Positions 1-6,714 of a DNA stretch of 31,193 bases are shown here, piece after piece. The DNA is from an uncultured Blautia sp. (GTDB lineage: Bacteria > Bacillota > Clostridia > Lachnospirales > Lachnospiraceae). A program made the translations under genes and the position numbers. Numbering within the stretch: position 1 is the stretch's first letter; every line of letters begins with the position of its first letter. The stretch spans positions 1 to 31,193 of the forward strand of contig CATXEA010000034.1 of assembly GCA_958367245.1 (NCBI GenBank). The letters are read 5' to 3'. Under the pieces are notes generated by a model. It did not search any database and was not told the origin of the DNA. It saw only the letters and a list, made by a program, of their open reading frames with translations.

Positions 1-152
1 CTATACTAAGATATAAACAGCAGATTGTTTTTGTGCCTGTCTGCTCTATAATATTATCAGCCTGACTTGATTCGGTAGTAGCGAAAAAGATTTTCATTTT
101 TCCCATTTTTTCATGGGCAATGGTTCTTCTGCATGAAACAATATTTGAACAC

Positions 153-203
153 TTGACAAGTAAACGATTGTTTACTATACTATATCGGTAAACAGTCGTT
201 CAC
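153..203 (+). promoter_or_regulatory. Autoregulated promoter with two TetR operator palindromes
   Basis: A near-consensus sigma-A promoter has TTGACA at 153-158 and TATACT at 176-181 with a 17-nt spacer. The spacer is almost filled by the palindrome AGTAAAC-GATT-GTTTACT (159-176). A second, imperfect copy, GTAAAC-AGTC-GTTCAC, lies at 188-203, just upstream of the ribosome-binding site. TetR-family operators are typically palindromes of this size overlapping their own promoter, so the downstream regulator probably represses this operon. Bases 1-152 hold no gene that I can see. Confidence 0.8.
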
Positions 204-219
204 TAACTGGAGGGTTATG

Positions 220-837
220 ATGAATACGAAAGAAAAAATATTAGTGGCTGCTCTGCGGTTATTTGCTGTCAATGGATATGAGGCGGTATCTGTCAGCCAG
301 ATTGCTGGAGAATTAGATATGACGAAGGGTGCCTTATATAAGCATTATAAAAACAAGAGAGACATTTTTAACTGTATCTTTGAATATGTCTGCCAACTGG
401 ATGCGGAGCGTTCTCGAAAAAGCGGTGTTCCGGAACAGGACTACCCGGATATGCCGGAAGCATTTTCTCATGTATTGCCAAAAAGCCTAGGCGATTATAT
501 GAAAGCACAATTCCATTATTGGAGCGAAGATGAAATTGCCTGCAACTTCCGTAAAATGCTGACACTTGAACAATACAAATCTCCGGAAATGAATGCTTTA
601 TATCAAAAAGTTCTCGTCAGCGGACCGTTAGAGTATATTGAGAATCTGCTTTATGAAATGTCAAAGGGGCAAGAAAAACTGCTTCCCTCTCCTCATGCGT
701 TGGCAATTGAATTTTATTCGCCCTTTTATCTATTGCTCAGCATGTCCGATGGAGTAGATTGTAAAGAAACCAAAGAAGGAATCGCCAAAAGCTATGAGTG
801 TTATATCGACGATTTCTTCCAAAGATATTTTTCGTAA
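220..837 (+). CDS. TetR/AcrR-family transcriptional regulator
   Basis: A one-domain repressor of about 205 residues. The N-terminal 50 residues form the TetR DNA-binding domain: KEKILVAALRLFAVNGYEAV, then helix-turn-helix residues around IAGELDMTKGALYKHYKNK. The remainder is a helical ligand-binding domain without recognisable specificity. Two ATG codons are adjacent (217 and 220); the second lies 6 nt after GGAGG and is preferred. It is the first gene of an apparent three-gene operon with an RsgA-like GTPase (26 nt downstream) and an acetyltransferase. Operators inside the promoter imply autoregulation. The inducer is unknown. Since the cargo includes a ribosome-linked GTPase, a translation inhibitor is one guess, but nothing in the sequence proves it. 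Confidence 0.9.
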   Translation: MNTKEKILVAALRLFAVNGYEAVSVSQIAGELDMTKGALYKHYKNKRDIFNCIFEYVCQLDAERSRKSGVPEQDYPDMPEAFSHVLPKSLGDYMKAQFHYWSEDEIACNFRKMLTLEQYKSPEMNALYQKVLVSGPLEYIENLLYEMSKGQEKLLPSPHALAIEFYSPFYLLLSMSDGVDCKETKEGIAKSYECYIDDFFQRYFS

Positions 838-863
838 AAACTTAAAAAAGAAAGGAAATTATA

Positions 864-1925
864 GTGGATAATTCAATTAACATAAAAAAATACGGATTCT
901 CAGAAGTATTTTCAAGTAAGATCTCGCAAGATAGTCTTTTAGAACCAGCTCGTGTTCTTTCACAAGAAAAAGGATTCTATAGAATTATAACGAACAAAGG
1001 AGAAAAATTGGCAGAGGTGTCAGGAAAATTCCGATTTCAAGCTACAATTTCTTCTGAATATCCTGCTGTTGGAGATTTTGTACTGGTAAATTGGAATGAG
1101 TCCGGTAACAGTGCCATCATTGAATCGCTGTTTCCTCGAAAAAGTGCTTTTGTCCGAAAAGCAGCTGGCGAACCACAGCAGGAGCAAGTAGTTGCTGCAA
1201 ACATTGATATAGTATTTCTGTGCATGGCATTAAACAATGATTTTAATATGAGAAGATTGGAACGATATATTTCGATTGCGTGGGACAGCGGCGCCATACC
1301 GGTGGTTGTGCTGACAAAATCAGATTTATGTGATGATTTAGAGCAGAAACTTTCAGAAGTATCTTCGGTTGCTTTTGGTGTGGATGTTCTGGTTACAACT
1401 TCGACAGAAGAAAATGGATATAGGGAACTTCTGTCATTTATTTCGGAGGGAAAAACGATTGCATTTATTGGCTCTTCCGGCGTGGGAAAATCCACCCTTA
1501 TCAATCGGCTATTGGGTAAAGAACAGCTAAAAACAAATGGGCTTCGCAATGACGATAAAGGCAAACACACCACTACACACAGAGAATTGTTCCTGCTCCC
1601 TTCTGGTGGTATGGTAATCGATACTCCGGGTATGCGTGAATTTGGAATGTGGGATAATGATACAGGAATTGAGCGAACCTTCTCGGATATTGAAGAGCTT
1701 GCTGCTTTATGTAAATTCCGTAATTGTACCCACACAAATGAGCCGGGATGTACCATTCAGAAAGCATTAAAAACAGGAGAATTACAAATTGACCGCTGGC
1801 AATCTTATCAGAAGTTAAAAGCTGAAAACGACTATATGGAAGATAAAGAAAGTTATCTGATTGCAAAAGGAAAACGAGAAAAAGAAATTTCCAAATTAAT
1901 AAAAAAAATGCCGATCAGAGTGTAA
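864..1925 (+). CDS. rsgA: RsgA-type circularly permuted GTPase (ribosome small-subunit dependent)
   Basis: A 353-residue protein starting at GTG behind AAAGGAA. An N-terminal OB-like domain (about 30-90) is followed by a circularly permuted GTPase with the G4 motif TKSD (151-154) before the P-loop GSSGVGKST (203-211) and DTPGMREFG. A C-terminal zinc knuckle has C283, C288, H290 and C296 (C-x4-C-x-H-x5-C). This is the complete architecture of RsgA/YjeQ, which binds the 30S subunit and helps its late maturation. The setting is unusual: it is not near housekeeping ribosome genes but lies between a TetR repressor and a GNAT enzyme in an AT-rich island, so it is probably an accessory paralogue. 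A role in tolerance of ribosome-targeting compounds is inference. Confidence 0.88.
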   Translation: MDNSINIKKYGFSEVFSSKISQDSLLEPARVLSQEKGFYRIITNKGEKLAEVSGKFRFQATISSEYPAVGDFVLVNWNESGNSAIIESLFPRKSAFVRKAAGEPQQEQVVAANIDIVFLCMALNNDFNMRRLERYISIAWDSGAIPVVVLTKSDLCDDLEQKLSEVSSVAFGVDVLVTTSTEENGYRELLSFISEGKTIAFIGSSGVGKSTLINRLLGKEQLKTNGLRNDDKGKHTTTHRELFLLPSGGMVIDTPGMREFGMWDNDTGIERTFSDIEELAALCKFRNCTHTNEPGCTIQKALKTGELQIDRWQSYQKLKAENDYMEDKESYLIAKGKREKEISKLIKKMPIRV

Positions 1926-1942
1926 AAAGGAGACATTGCTTT

Positions 1943-2590
1943 ATGGAAGAAAATATTATTATTAGAAACGAACAAACAGAAGATTGGGAAATTGTAGAGA
2001 AAATCACAAGACAAGCTTTTTATAATCTTTATGTGCCGGGATGTGGGGAACACTATTTAGTTCATATCATGAGAGAACATGAAGACTTTATTCCGGAACT
2101 GGATTTTGTTATAGAGCGAAACGGTGATGTAATTGGAAATATCATGTACACAAAGGCAAAATTGATTGACGAAAACGGGAGCGAAAAAGACATTTTAACA
2201 TTCGGTCCTGTTAGTATCCATCCGGCTTATCAGAGAATGGGATATGGGAAAATGCTTATAGAGCATTCTTTTCAAACAGCCATACAATTAGGCTATGATA
2301 CAATCGTTATTTTCGGAAGTCCCAGCAACTATGTGAGCCGTGGATTCAGATGTTGTAAAAAATACAATGTTTGTATCGAAAATGGAAAATATCCTGCTGC
2401 GATGATGGTAAAAGAACTAATCCCCCATGCATTGGATGGTCATAACTGGATTTATCATGATAGTCCTGTTATGGCAATCAGTGAAGAAGAAGCGGAACGC
2501 TATGATGCTACATTGGAACCTATGGAAAAGAAGCATCTTCCAAGTCAGGATGAATTTTATATTATGAGTCAGGCTTTTATAGAAGAATAA
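1943..2590 (+). CDS. GNAT-family N-acetyltransferase
   Basis: A 215-residue protein with a GNAT fold at its N-terminal two thirds. The acyl-CoA binding segment reads GPVSIHPAYQRMGYGKMLIE (the Q/R-x-x-G-x-G/A core is QRMGYG), followed by a strand and GSPSNYVSRGF. The C-terminal 60 residues extend beyond a minimal GNAT domain, as in the YhbS-like group of predicted acetyltransferases. It starts 17 nt after the GTPase stop behind AAAAGGAGA and is likely the last gene of the TetR-controlled operon. The substrate is not deducible. Possibilities include a drug, a small amine or a protein N-terminus. Confidence 0.85.
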   Translation: MEENIIIRNEQTEDWEIVEKITRQAFYNLYVPGCGEHYLVHIMREHEDFIPELDFVIERNGDVIGNIMYTKAKLIDENGSEKDILTFGPVSIHPAYQRMGYGKMLIEHSFQTAIQLGYDTIVIFGSPSNYVSRGFRCCKKYNVCIENGKYPAAMMVKELIPHALDGHNWIYHDSPVMAISEEEAERYDATLEPMEKKHLPSQDEFYIMSQAFIEE

Positions 2591-2608
2591 GAAAGAGAAA
2601 AATTTGAA

Positions 2609-2652
2609 ATGAATATGTGTAGGTATTGTAAGTTATCCACAGGTAGCTTAAT
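2609..2652 (+). pseudogene. Deletion scar of a YgiT-type zinc-finger antitoxin gene
   Basis: The first 24 bases (2609-2632) match the start of the intact zinc-finger gene at 8168-8191 at 22 of 24 positions (ATG-AAT-ATG-TGT-AGG-TAT-TGT-AAG against ATG-GAT-ATG-TGT-ATG-TAT-TGT-AAG). The next bases, TTATCCACAGGTAGCTTAAT, match the 3' end of the same gene (8383-8402) apart from one base. About 190 bp of coding sequence between the two is missing, so only a 5'-3' fusion remains. No functional product is expected. Confidence 0.6.
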
Positions 2653-2715
2653 ATCTTATGTTTTTGTTACGTTTTAGCAGAAAATACTCGTAGAGAATTA
2701 TAAAACGGCTCTTGC

Positions 2716-2748
2716 AAAATAAAAAGCCCTATCCATTCGGAACAGAGC
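2716..2748 (-). terminator. Rho-independent terminator on the minus strand
   Basis: Read on the minus strand, GCTCTGTTCC-GAAT-GGATAGGGC (plus coordinates 2726-2748) folds into a stem of about nine pairs with one bulge and a tetraloop, followed by TTTTTATTTT. It would end the transcript of the minus-strand toxin-like gene at 2894-3331 and so would include the structured segment at 2767-2862 in its 3' untranslated region. Confidence 0.6.
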
Positions 2749-2790
2749 ATTCATAATTTATAGTTGAAAGAGATTATTTGGCAGGCGTCG
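2728..2790. repeat. Direct repeat, copy 1 (63 bp; copy 2 at 7720-7781)
   Basis: The tract running from CCTATCCATTC to GATTATTTGGCAGGCGTCG recurs at 7720-7781 with a few substitutions and one gap. It covers part of the terminator and the left arm plus first hairpin of the candidate structured RNA. In copy 2 the match stops abruptly after GCAGGCGTCG, so only copy 1 keeps the whole structure. Confidence 0.8.
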
Positions 2791-2862
2791 CGGCTCCTGC
2801 ATCTCTTTTAACCCATAGGGTGCGTGGTTGCAACGAAATTTACCACCTCAAATAATCTCTTT
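2767..2862 (-). ncRNA. Candidate multi-branched structured RNA (cloverleaf-like)
   Basis: Perfect 14-base arms, AAAGAGATTATTTG (2767-2780) and CAAATAATCTCTTT (2849-2862), enclose three short hairpins: GCAGG/CCTGC (2781-2785 with 2796-2800), ACCC/GGGT (2811-2814 with 2818-2821) and GTGGT/ACCAC (2824-2828 with 2842-2846). The fold is possible on either strand. The minus strand is preferred because the element sits between the stop of the PBECR2-like gene and that gene's terminator. I do not recognise it as a known RNA family. Alternatives are a small MITE-like palindromic element or an attachment-site structure. Confidence 0.4.
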
Positions 2863-2893
2863 ACTATCTTATTCTATACATATTATAACCCAA

Positions 2894-3331
2894 CTATGCT
2901 TTTTTGTAAATAATATCCTTGTTACGCAAATAATTGTTCAATCTTTTTTCAGTTATTTTCCAACTTGTAATCACCGAATTTTTGTAATTCTTATTATCGT
3001 CAGAAGTTATGATTTTAAGTACCAAAAGAGAACTTTCTTCATCATTCAAAATTTTTTTCACAACCAAACCAGTATTCGGACGCTTGTCCCTGAATATATA
3101 ATCCGGATCATCTAATATTTCTCTCACATAATGCATTGTATCTATGTACGCTTCCGGATGCCTTTCACGAATGTGCATCATTTGTTCTTCTGTAATAATT
3201 ACCTCATCGGTTATATGATTACTGGAAATGCAATCATAAATATTCCAATCTAATAGTCCAAGACTGTGAATTACGACTTTTTCCTCATTGACGATACTAC
3301 CATCTCCCCCATGAACCTCATTATACTTCAT
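2894..3331 (-). CDS. PBECR2-like nuclease-fold protein (toxin-like)
   Basis: A protein of 145 residues. The start is the ATG at 3331, behind AGAAAGGAG; an in-frame TTG upstream at 3352 is less likely because it precedes that site. The C-terminal half resembles the phage-Barnase-EndoU-Colicin-RelE (PBECR) superfamily: EEQMMHIRERHPEAY, then DDPDYIFRDKRPNTGLVVKK, then NSVITSWKITEKR and a terminal KDIIYKK. In that superfamily such domains are predicted RNases found in mobile elements. The N-terminal 50 residues are not recognisable. No protein antitoxin is next to it. A candidate structured RNA lies 31 nt downstream. The family call is from memory of the motif pattern and the toxic activity is inference. 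Confidence 0.6.
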   Translation of the reverse strand: MKYNEVHGGDGSIVNEEKVVIHSLGLLDWNIYDCISSNHITDEVIITEEQMMHIRERHPEAYIDTMHYVREILDDPDYIFRDKRPNTGLVVKKILNDEESSLLVLKIITSDDNKNYKNSVITSWKITEKRLNNYLRNKDIIYKKA

Positions 3332-3405
3332 ATCGGTTCTCCTTTCTGCCAATAACTTTTCTTGGTTTGTGATTGCACCCTTTTGTACAACCAGTTTATT
3401 TTGTT

Positions 3406-3435
3406 ATTGTAACACAAGTATTTCACTATGTACAA
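3406..3435 (-). promoter_or_regulatory. Probable promoter of the PBECR2-like gene
   Basis: On the minus strand TTGTAC (3435-3430) and TACAAT (3411-3406) are separated by 18 nt and point toward the gene starting at 3331. Both hexamers are one or two bases from consensus. Confidence 0.45.
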
Positions 3436-3448
3436 GTGGAAACCGAAT

Positions 3449-3530
3449 TCTTCGCACTATTCATTCTGTCCACCCAGTTACATAAAATTACAATACTCTC
3501 CAAATTTACATTAATATATGTACGCCGCCT
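3449..3530. repeat. Junction tract, copy 1 (second copy at 8455-8536)
   Basis: About 80 bp from TCTTCGCACTATTC to ATATATGTACGCC, nearly identical to 8455-8536 with a single internal difference (C at 3501, T at 8507) and a constant offset of 5006. It contains TTACAT repeats and the imperfect palindrome TTACATTAATATATGTAC next to the point where the truncated substrate-binding gene begins. It is interpreted as the terminus (attachment-site arm) of an integrative element. No recombinase gene is inside the window. Confidence 0.7.
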
Positions 3531-3970
3531 TTTCTTCCGCCAAGCACTTTCTTTCCTTTCAGATCTTCCCATTTAAAATCTGGCATTTCTTCTCTGGCTA
3601 CAAGAAAATTTCCGGCACGCTGGGTAAGCTGAGCAAAGTTTACCACCGGATCATTTGCGCCTTCCTGATACGCATAAACAGAAGCTTCTGCCCCCATAAA
3701 TCCGATTTCCGCCTCACCGGAAAGCACGGCTGTCATTACCTTATCTGCGCCAAAGCCCGTAACCAGAGTCAGATCCAGCCCTTCCTCCTGAAAGTATCCC
3801 TCTTCAATAGCAACGTACTGAGGCGCATAAAAAATAGAATGCGCCACTTCGTTTAATGTCACCTCTGTCAGCTCCTCCTTTTTCTCTTCTGCCAAAACAG
3901 AAACCGGCAGAGCCGTCACTGCAAGAAGAACTGCAAGCGCTGCTGCAGTCAGCCGTTTTCTTATTCTCAT
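3506..3970 (-). pseudogene. Truncated ABC transporter substrate-binding protein (SsuA/THI5-like), copy A
   Basis: Only 154 residues remain of a family usually about 330 long. A Sec signal peptide (KRLTAAALAVLLAVTALP, cleavage near VLA-EE) without a lipobox cysteine is followed by domain I of an NMT1/THI5-type binding protein (FYAPQYVAIEEGYF, GFGADKVMTAVLSGEAEIGF). The reading frame leaves the family at GGRKGG and ends five residues later, exactly where the shared junction tract begins. The start has an AAAGGAGT site. It is about 84% identical in protein (counted by eye) to copy B at 8512-8976, and similarity continues about 55 bp upstream of the start. It is probably non-functional, as domain II and the ligand cleft are missing. 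Confidence 0.82.
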
Positions 3971-4258
3971 ATAAAATTTACTCCTTTTGCCTTCTTTCCT
4001 AGCATATGAAAAAGAGAAAAAAATGTGATTTCACTCATTTTGATTTAGAGTCCCAATCACATGAAGCAAAAAAGATTTTATGTATATTTTACGCCCCCAA
4101 ATATGAAGATAAAAGTGATACGTACGCCTAACAACATCCAAATTAGGGGGGCAGAATTTGGGGAATGCAAAGCACGAAAGAATGTTCATGTGCGGTAAAG
4201 TAATACACAAGAATTTGATAGACAGCCGCCACATTATTCCTTAAAAATAAAAAAACTA
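3971..4258. other. Intergenic stretch without a recognisable gene
   Basis: The first 55 bases are the 5' flank of the truncated substrate-binding gene and resemble the flank at 8977-9030. The rest holds only short inverted repeats such as CCAAATT/AATTTGG (4138-4144 and 4155-4161). I see no supported coding region here. Confidence 0.6.
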
Positions 4259-4308
4259 TTGACTTATGTACGAAATCGGATATAATAAGAATGTACGAAA
4301 TCAGACAT
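4259..4308 (+). promoter_or_regulatory. MarR-type promoter with two repeated operators
   Basis: TTGACT (4259-4264) and TATAAT (4281-4286) are 16 nt apart. The 15-mer ATGTACGAAATCGGA (4266-4280), in the spacer, recurs as ATGTACGAAATCAGA (4291-4305), 25 bp further on. Extended, the second copy is the interrupted palindrome ATGT-ac-GA-aa-TC-ag-ACAT (4291-4308), the usual MarR operator shape. The pair brackets the -10 box, which suggests autorepression by the adjacent MarR protein. Confidence 0.7.
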
Positions 4309-4329
4309 ATAAAAAGGAGGATGAAGATT

Positions 4330-4761
4330 TTGCACTATTTAGAAACAGGACAATACACCTATTTAGCAGGAGAGATCAACGCTTTATACCACGAAGCGGC
4401 TGTAAAAATGGGTATTTCAGATAGCGTTCAAAATATTCTGTATGTCCTTTGTGAGAAAGGTGGACAATGCCTGCAAAGTGAAATCAGTAAGCTTACAGGT
4501 ATCAGTCGCCAGACAATCAATTCAGCCATTCGCAAATTAGAAAAAGAGGAAATTGTCTATCTGGAACAAGGGAAAGGCAGAAATACCATTCTCTGTCTAA
4601 CGGAAAAGGGAAAGAAATTTTCAGCAGAAAAAATAATGCCTTTGCATGAGATTGAGAATAAAATCTGGAATGAATGGACAGCGGAGGAACAACAGCAATA
4701 TCTGACGCTTACAAAAAAATATCGTGACGGATTAAAAAAATACCTGGAAGCCATGTTATAA
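4330..4761 (+). CDS. MarR-family transcriptional regulator
   Basis: About 143 residues with a winged helix-turn-helix: QNILYVLCEKGGQCLQSEI, then SKLTGISRQTINSAIRKLEK and a wing ending in NTILCLTEKGK. The start is taken as TTG at 4330, 9 nt after AAAAGGAGG. In-frame ATGs at 4291 and 4321 lie before or directly on that site. The C-terminal helices are the dimer interface typical of the family. It precedes a leader peptide and an MFS exporter on the same strand, the common arrangement in which MarR controls a drug pump. The effector is unknown. Confidence 0.85.
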   Translation: MHYLETGQYTYLAGEINALYHEAAVKMGISDSVQNILYVLCEKGGQCLQSEISKLTGISRQTINSAIRKLEKEEIVYLEQGKGRNTILCLTEKGKKFSAEKIMPLHEIENKIWNEWTAEEQQQYLTLTKKYRDGLKKYLEAML

Positions 4762-4798
4762 AAACAAAAATCAAAATCTTTTGAAGGGAGGTGGCTTG

Positions 4799-4816
4799 AT
4801 GTCGGCAGCAGCATAA
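4799..4816 (+). CDS. Five-codon putative leader peptide (MSAAA)
   Basis: ATG-TCG-GCA-GCA-GCA-TAA lies 7 nt after a very strong ribosome-binding site (AGGGAGG, 4785-4791), in the gap between the MarR gene and the MFS gene. It is followed at once by a hairpin. A strong initiation site attached to so short a frame is typical of translational attenuation leaders in front of antibiotic pumps and methylases. A function here is inference. Confidence 0.45.
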   Translation: MSAAA

Positions 4817-4819
4817 TAA

Positions 4820-4847
4820 GGGGATTATCACACTTGATATTGTCCCC
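4820..4847 (+). promoter_or_regulatory. Attenuator-like hairpin upstream of the MFS gene
   Basis: GGGGAT-TATCA (4820-4830), loop CACT and TGATA-TT-GTCCCC (4835-4847) form an 11-pair stem with a 2-nt bulge, four bases after the leader peptide stop. The following TGTTTGAAAAACTATTTT is only a weak U-tract, so it could act as an attenuator or as an occluding structure. Confidence 0.5.
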
Positions 4848-4887
4848 TGTTTGAAAAACTATTTTGAAAATGAGAGGACAATTTGAT

Positions 4888-6102
4888 ATGGAAAAAACAC
4901 AAAAATGGAAATCACAGTTTATGGTTGTAGCATTGGGACAGGCAGTTTCCATGTTGGGAAGTCACGGTGTTCAGTTTGCTCTGATTTGGTGGCTTGCCGA
5001 AAAAACATCTTCGCCGTTCATGCTGGGAATATCAGGACTTGCTGCATATCTCCCAATGACCTTATTCAGCCCGCTGGCTGGAATTGCGGCTGACCGTTAT
5101 AACCGAAAATTTATCTCTATTTTTTCGGATATGGCAATGGGTGCAGTTGCACTGATTTATGCAGGACTGCTGTTCTTTTTTGACCTGCCTGTGTGGACAG
5201 TATTTGTTATGCTGTGTGTGAGGGGAATTGGAAGCACATTCCAGCAGCCGGCAATACAATCTATCATCCCGCAGCTTGTACCAAAAGACCAGTTAGTAAA
5301 AACAAATGGGTGGATGCAGCTTCTAAATTCCGGCTCATTTTTATTGGGACCGGTAATCGGTGCGTCTTTGTATGCGATTTTCCCGATGTCAGTCGTTTTA
5401 ATGAGTGATGTGGTTGGGGCGATTTTAGCAAGTGTTGCGCTGGCTGTTGTTAAAATCCCAAAACTTGAAAAAAAAGAACAGGAAAAACATCATTTTATCG
5501 CAGAGATAAAAGAGGGATTGCAGGTATTCAGAGAAGATAAAAAATTGTTTTATATCGTAATTGCAGAAGCTCTCTGTATGTTCTTTTATGCACCCTTATC
5601 GTCCTTTTATCCACTCATGACAAGCGACTATTTTAAGCTGTCGGCAATGTATGGCAGCGCAGTGGAATTGTCCTTTGCAATCGGTATGATGGTATCCTCC
5701 CTTTTATTTTCCAGCGTTCTAAAAATAAACCGAAAAATCAGAGTTTCCTTTATCGGTTTGTTTGGAATGGGAATGATGTCGCTGCTCTGCGGTATCATAC
5801 CGCCTACTTATATCGGTTGGTTTTTCTTTGCGGGAGGCTGTATCTGCTTAGGGGCTTCCGGTAATGTCCATACAATCCCGTTGACTGCTTATATGCAGGA
5901 AACCATATCCCCTGAAAAAATGGGGAGGGCATTTTCGGTACTTACCTTGATTTCTTCTGTTACAATGCCGATTGGCTTGCTTTTCAGCAGCCCGATAGCA
6001 GAAAAAGTAGGGGTAAATGTTTGGTTCTTCATTTCCGGTCTGTGCATGATTATATTGACTGCATGTGTTTCAATCCGGTATTCAACAAAATGCAGAAGGT
6101 AA
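4888..6102 (+). CDS. MFS drug exporter (macrolide-efflux-like)
   Basis: A membrane protein of about 404 residues with twelve predicted hydrophobic segments. The MFS motif A between TM2 and TM3 reads GIAADRYNRK, and the first helix has the GQAVSMLGSHGVQFALIWW pattern of the MFS_3/Mef-like exporters. The central loop (KLEKKEQEKHH) separates two six-helix halves. The start is the ATG at 4888, 9 nt after AGAGGA. It sits after a MarR gene, leader peptide and hairpin, and a GNAT gene follows 5 nt later. Export of a hydrophobic antibiotic is the usual role for such pumps. The actual substrate cannot be read from the sequence. Confidence 0.87.
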   Translation: MEKTQKWKSQFMVVALGQAVSMLGSHGVQFALIWWLAEKTSSPFMLGISGLAAYLPMTLFSPLAGIAADRYNRKFISIFSDMAMGAVALIYAGLLFFFDLPVWTVFVMLCVRGIGSTFQQPAIQSIIPQLVPKDQLVKTNGWMQLLNSGSFLLGPVIGASLYAIFPMSVVLMSDVVGAILASVALAVVKIPKLEKKEQEKHHFIAEIKEGLQVFREDKKLFYIVIAEALCMFFYAPLSSFYPLMTSDYFKLSAMYGSAVELSFAIGMMVSSLLFSSVLKINRKIRVSFIGLFGMGMMSLLCGIIPPTYIGWFFFAGGCICLGASGNVHTIPLTAYMQETISPEKMGRAFSVLTLISSVTMPIGLLFSSPIAEKVGVNVWFFISGLCMIILTACVSIRYSTKCRR

Positions 6103-6107
6103 AAATT

Positions 6108-6539
6108 ATGATTAGAGAGTTTCAAATGTCAGATACAGAGCAAGTTATGAAACTTTGGCTTTCTGGAAATATAGACGCACATTCATTTGTGCCAGAGGAA
6201 TACTGGCGTTCACATTTTGACGAGGTACAGGAAGCATTATTGCAGGCGAAAGTTTTTGTCTGTGATATAGATGGCAACATAAAAGGATTTATTGGTTTGA
6301 TGAATGAATATATCGCTGGGATTTTTGTTGACAAAAGCTGCCGTTCCACAGGAATCGGTACGCAGCTTCTTACTTATGTGAAAGAAAAATATGATACTCT
6401 TTCGTTGAGCGTATATCAACAAAATTCACGGGCAGCAGCCTTTTATCAAAGAGAAGGGTTTTTAATCCAGTCAGAAGGAGTTGATGAAGATACGGGAAAA
6501 AAAGAATATACCATGTTCTGGAAAAAGCTATCAATATAA
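6108..6539 (+). CDS. GNAT-family N-acetyltransferase (YjaB-like)
   Basis: 143 residues from the ATG at 6108 (AGAAGG, 8 nt upstream). A compact GNAT domain: MIREFQMSDTEQVMKLWL at the start, the acyl-CoA segment GIFVDKSCRSTGIGTQLL (core RSTGIG), then SLSVYQQNSRAAAFYQREGF, the N-x-x-A-x-x-F-Y motif of small-molecule or peptide acetyltransferases. It starts 5 nt after the MFS stop and so is co-transcribed with the pump. Pairing of an exporter and an acetyltransferase suggests two lines of defence against the same compound, which is inference. Confidence 0.85.
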   Translation: MIREFQMSDTEQVMKLWLSGNIDAHSFVPEEYWRSHFDEVQEALLQAKVFVCDIDGNIKGFIGLMNEYIAGIFVDKSCRSTGIGTQLLTYVKEKYDTLSLSVYQQNSRAAAFYQREGFLIQSEGVDEDTGKKEYTMFWKKLSI

Positions 6540-6570
6540 TTTTAATGAAGAAAATTGGAGATGTCGGTAA

Positions 6571-6714
6571 ATGAGTCAGCACATTACAGTAGCAGCCTAT
6601 GATCCATTGTGGGTAAAAAAATATGGGGAAGAAGTTTTGTTAATCAAGGAAATCCTTGCTGATAACTGTATTGCAACTCATAAGGTGCAGAAAGAAATGC
6701 GATTGCCAATATGA
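6571..6714 (+). pseudogene. 5' fragment of a GrpB/UPF0157-family gene
   Basis: An ATG behind GGAG opens a 47-codon frame. Its first 37 residues resemble the start of the GrpB (UPF0157) nucleotidyltransferase-like family: VAAYDPLWVKKYGEEVLLIK, then EILADNCIATH. The conserved HIGSTSVPGL block that should follow is absent. From about base 6685 the DNA is cytidine deaminase sequence in another frame, and the GrpB frame stops at 6714. The gene is truncated by deletion and not expected to work. Confidence 0.7.

Noticed and set aside
1..152. Possible promoter TTGTTT/TATAAT at 25-52
   Set aside because: The -35 box is poor and no gene follows before the much better TetR promoter. It could belong to something outside the window.
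2767..2862. T-box riboswitch (GAGGTGGTA resembles the T-box motif on the minus strand)
   Set aside because: The motif is incomplete, no specifier domain is visible, and the element follows a gene rather than preceding an amino-acid gene.
2828..3115. Plus-strand open frame over the structured element and the PBECR2-like gene
   Set aside because: It overlaps the better supported minus-strand gene and lacks a ribosome-binding site. Its hydrophobic composition comes from AT-richness.
3518..3856. Plus-strand frame opposite the truncated substrate-binding gene (also 8524-8862)
   Set aside because: Present opposite both copies only because the coding strands are similar. The product is not protein-like.
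4031..4234. 67-codon minus-strand frame in the gap before the MarR gene
   Set aside because: No ribosome-binding site and no recognisable motif. It is AT-rich spacer.
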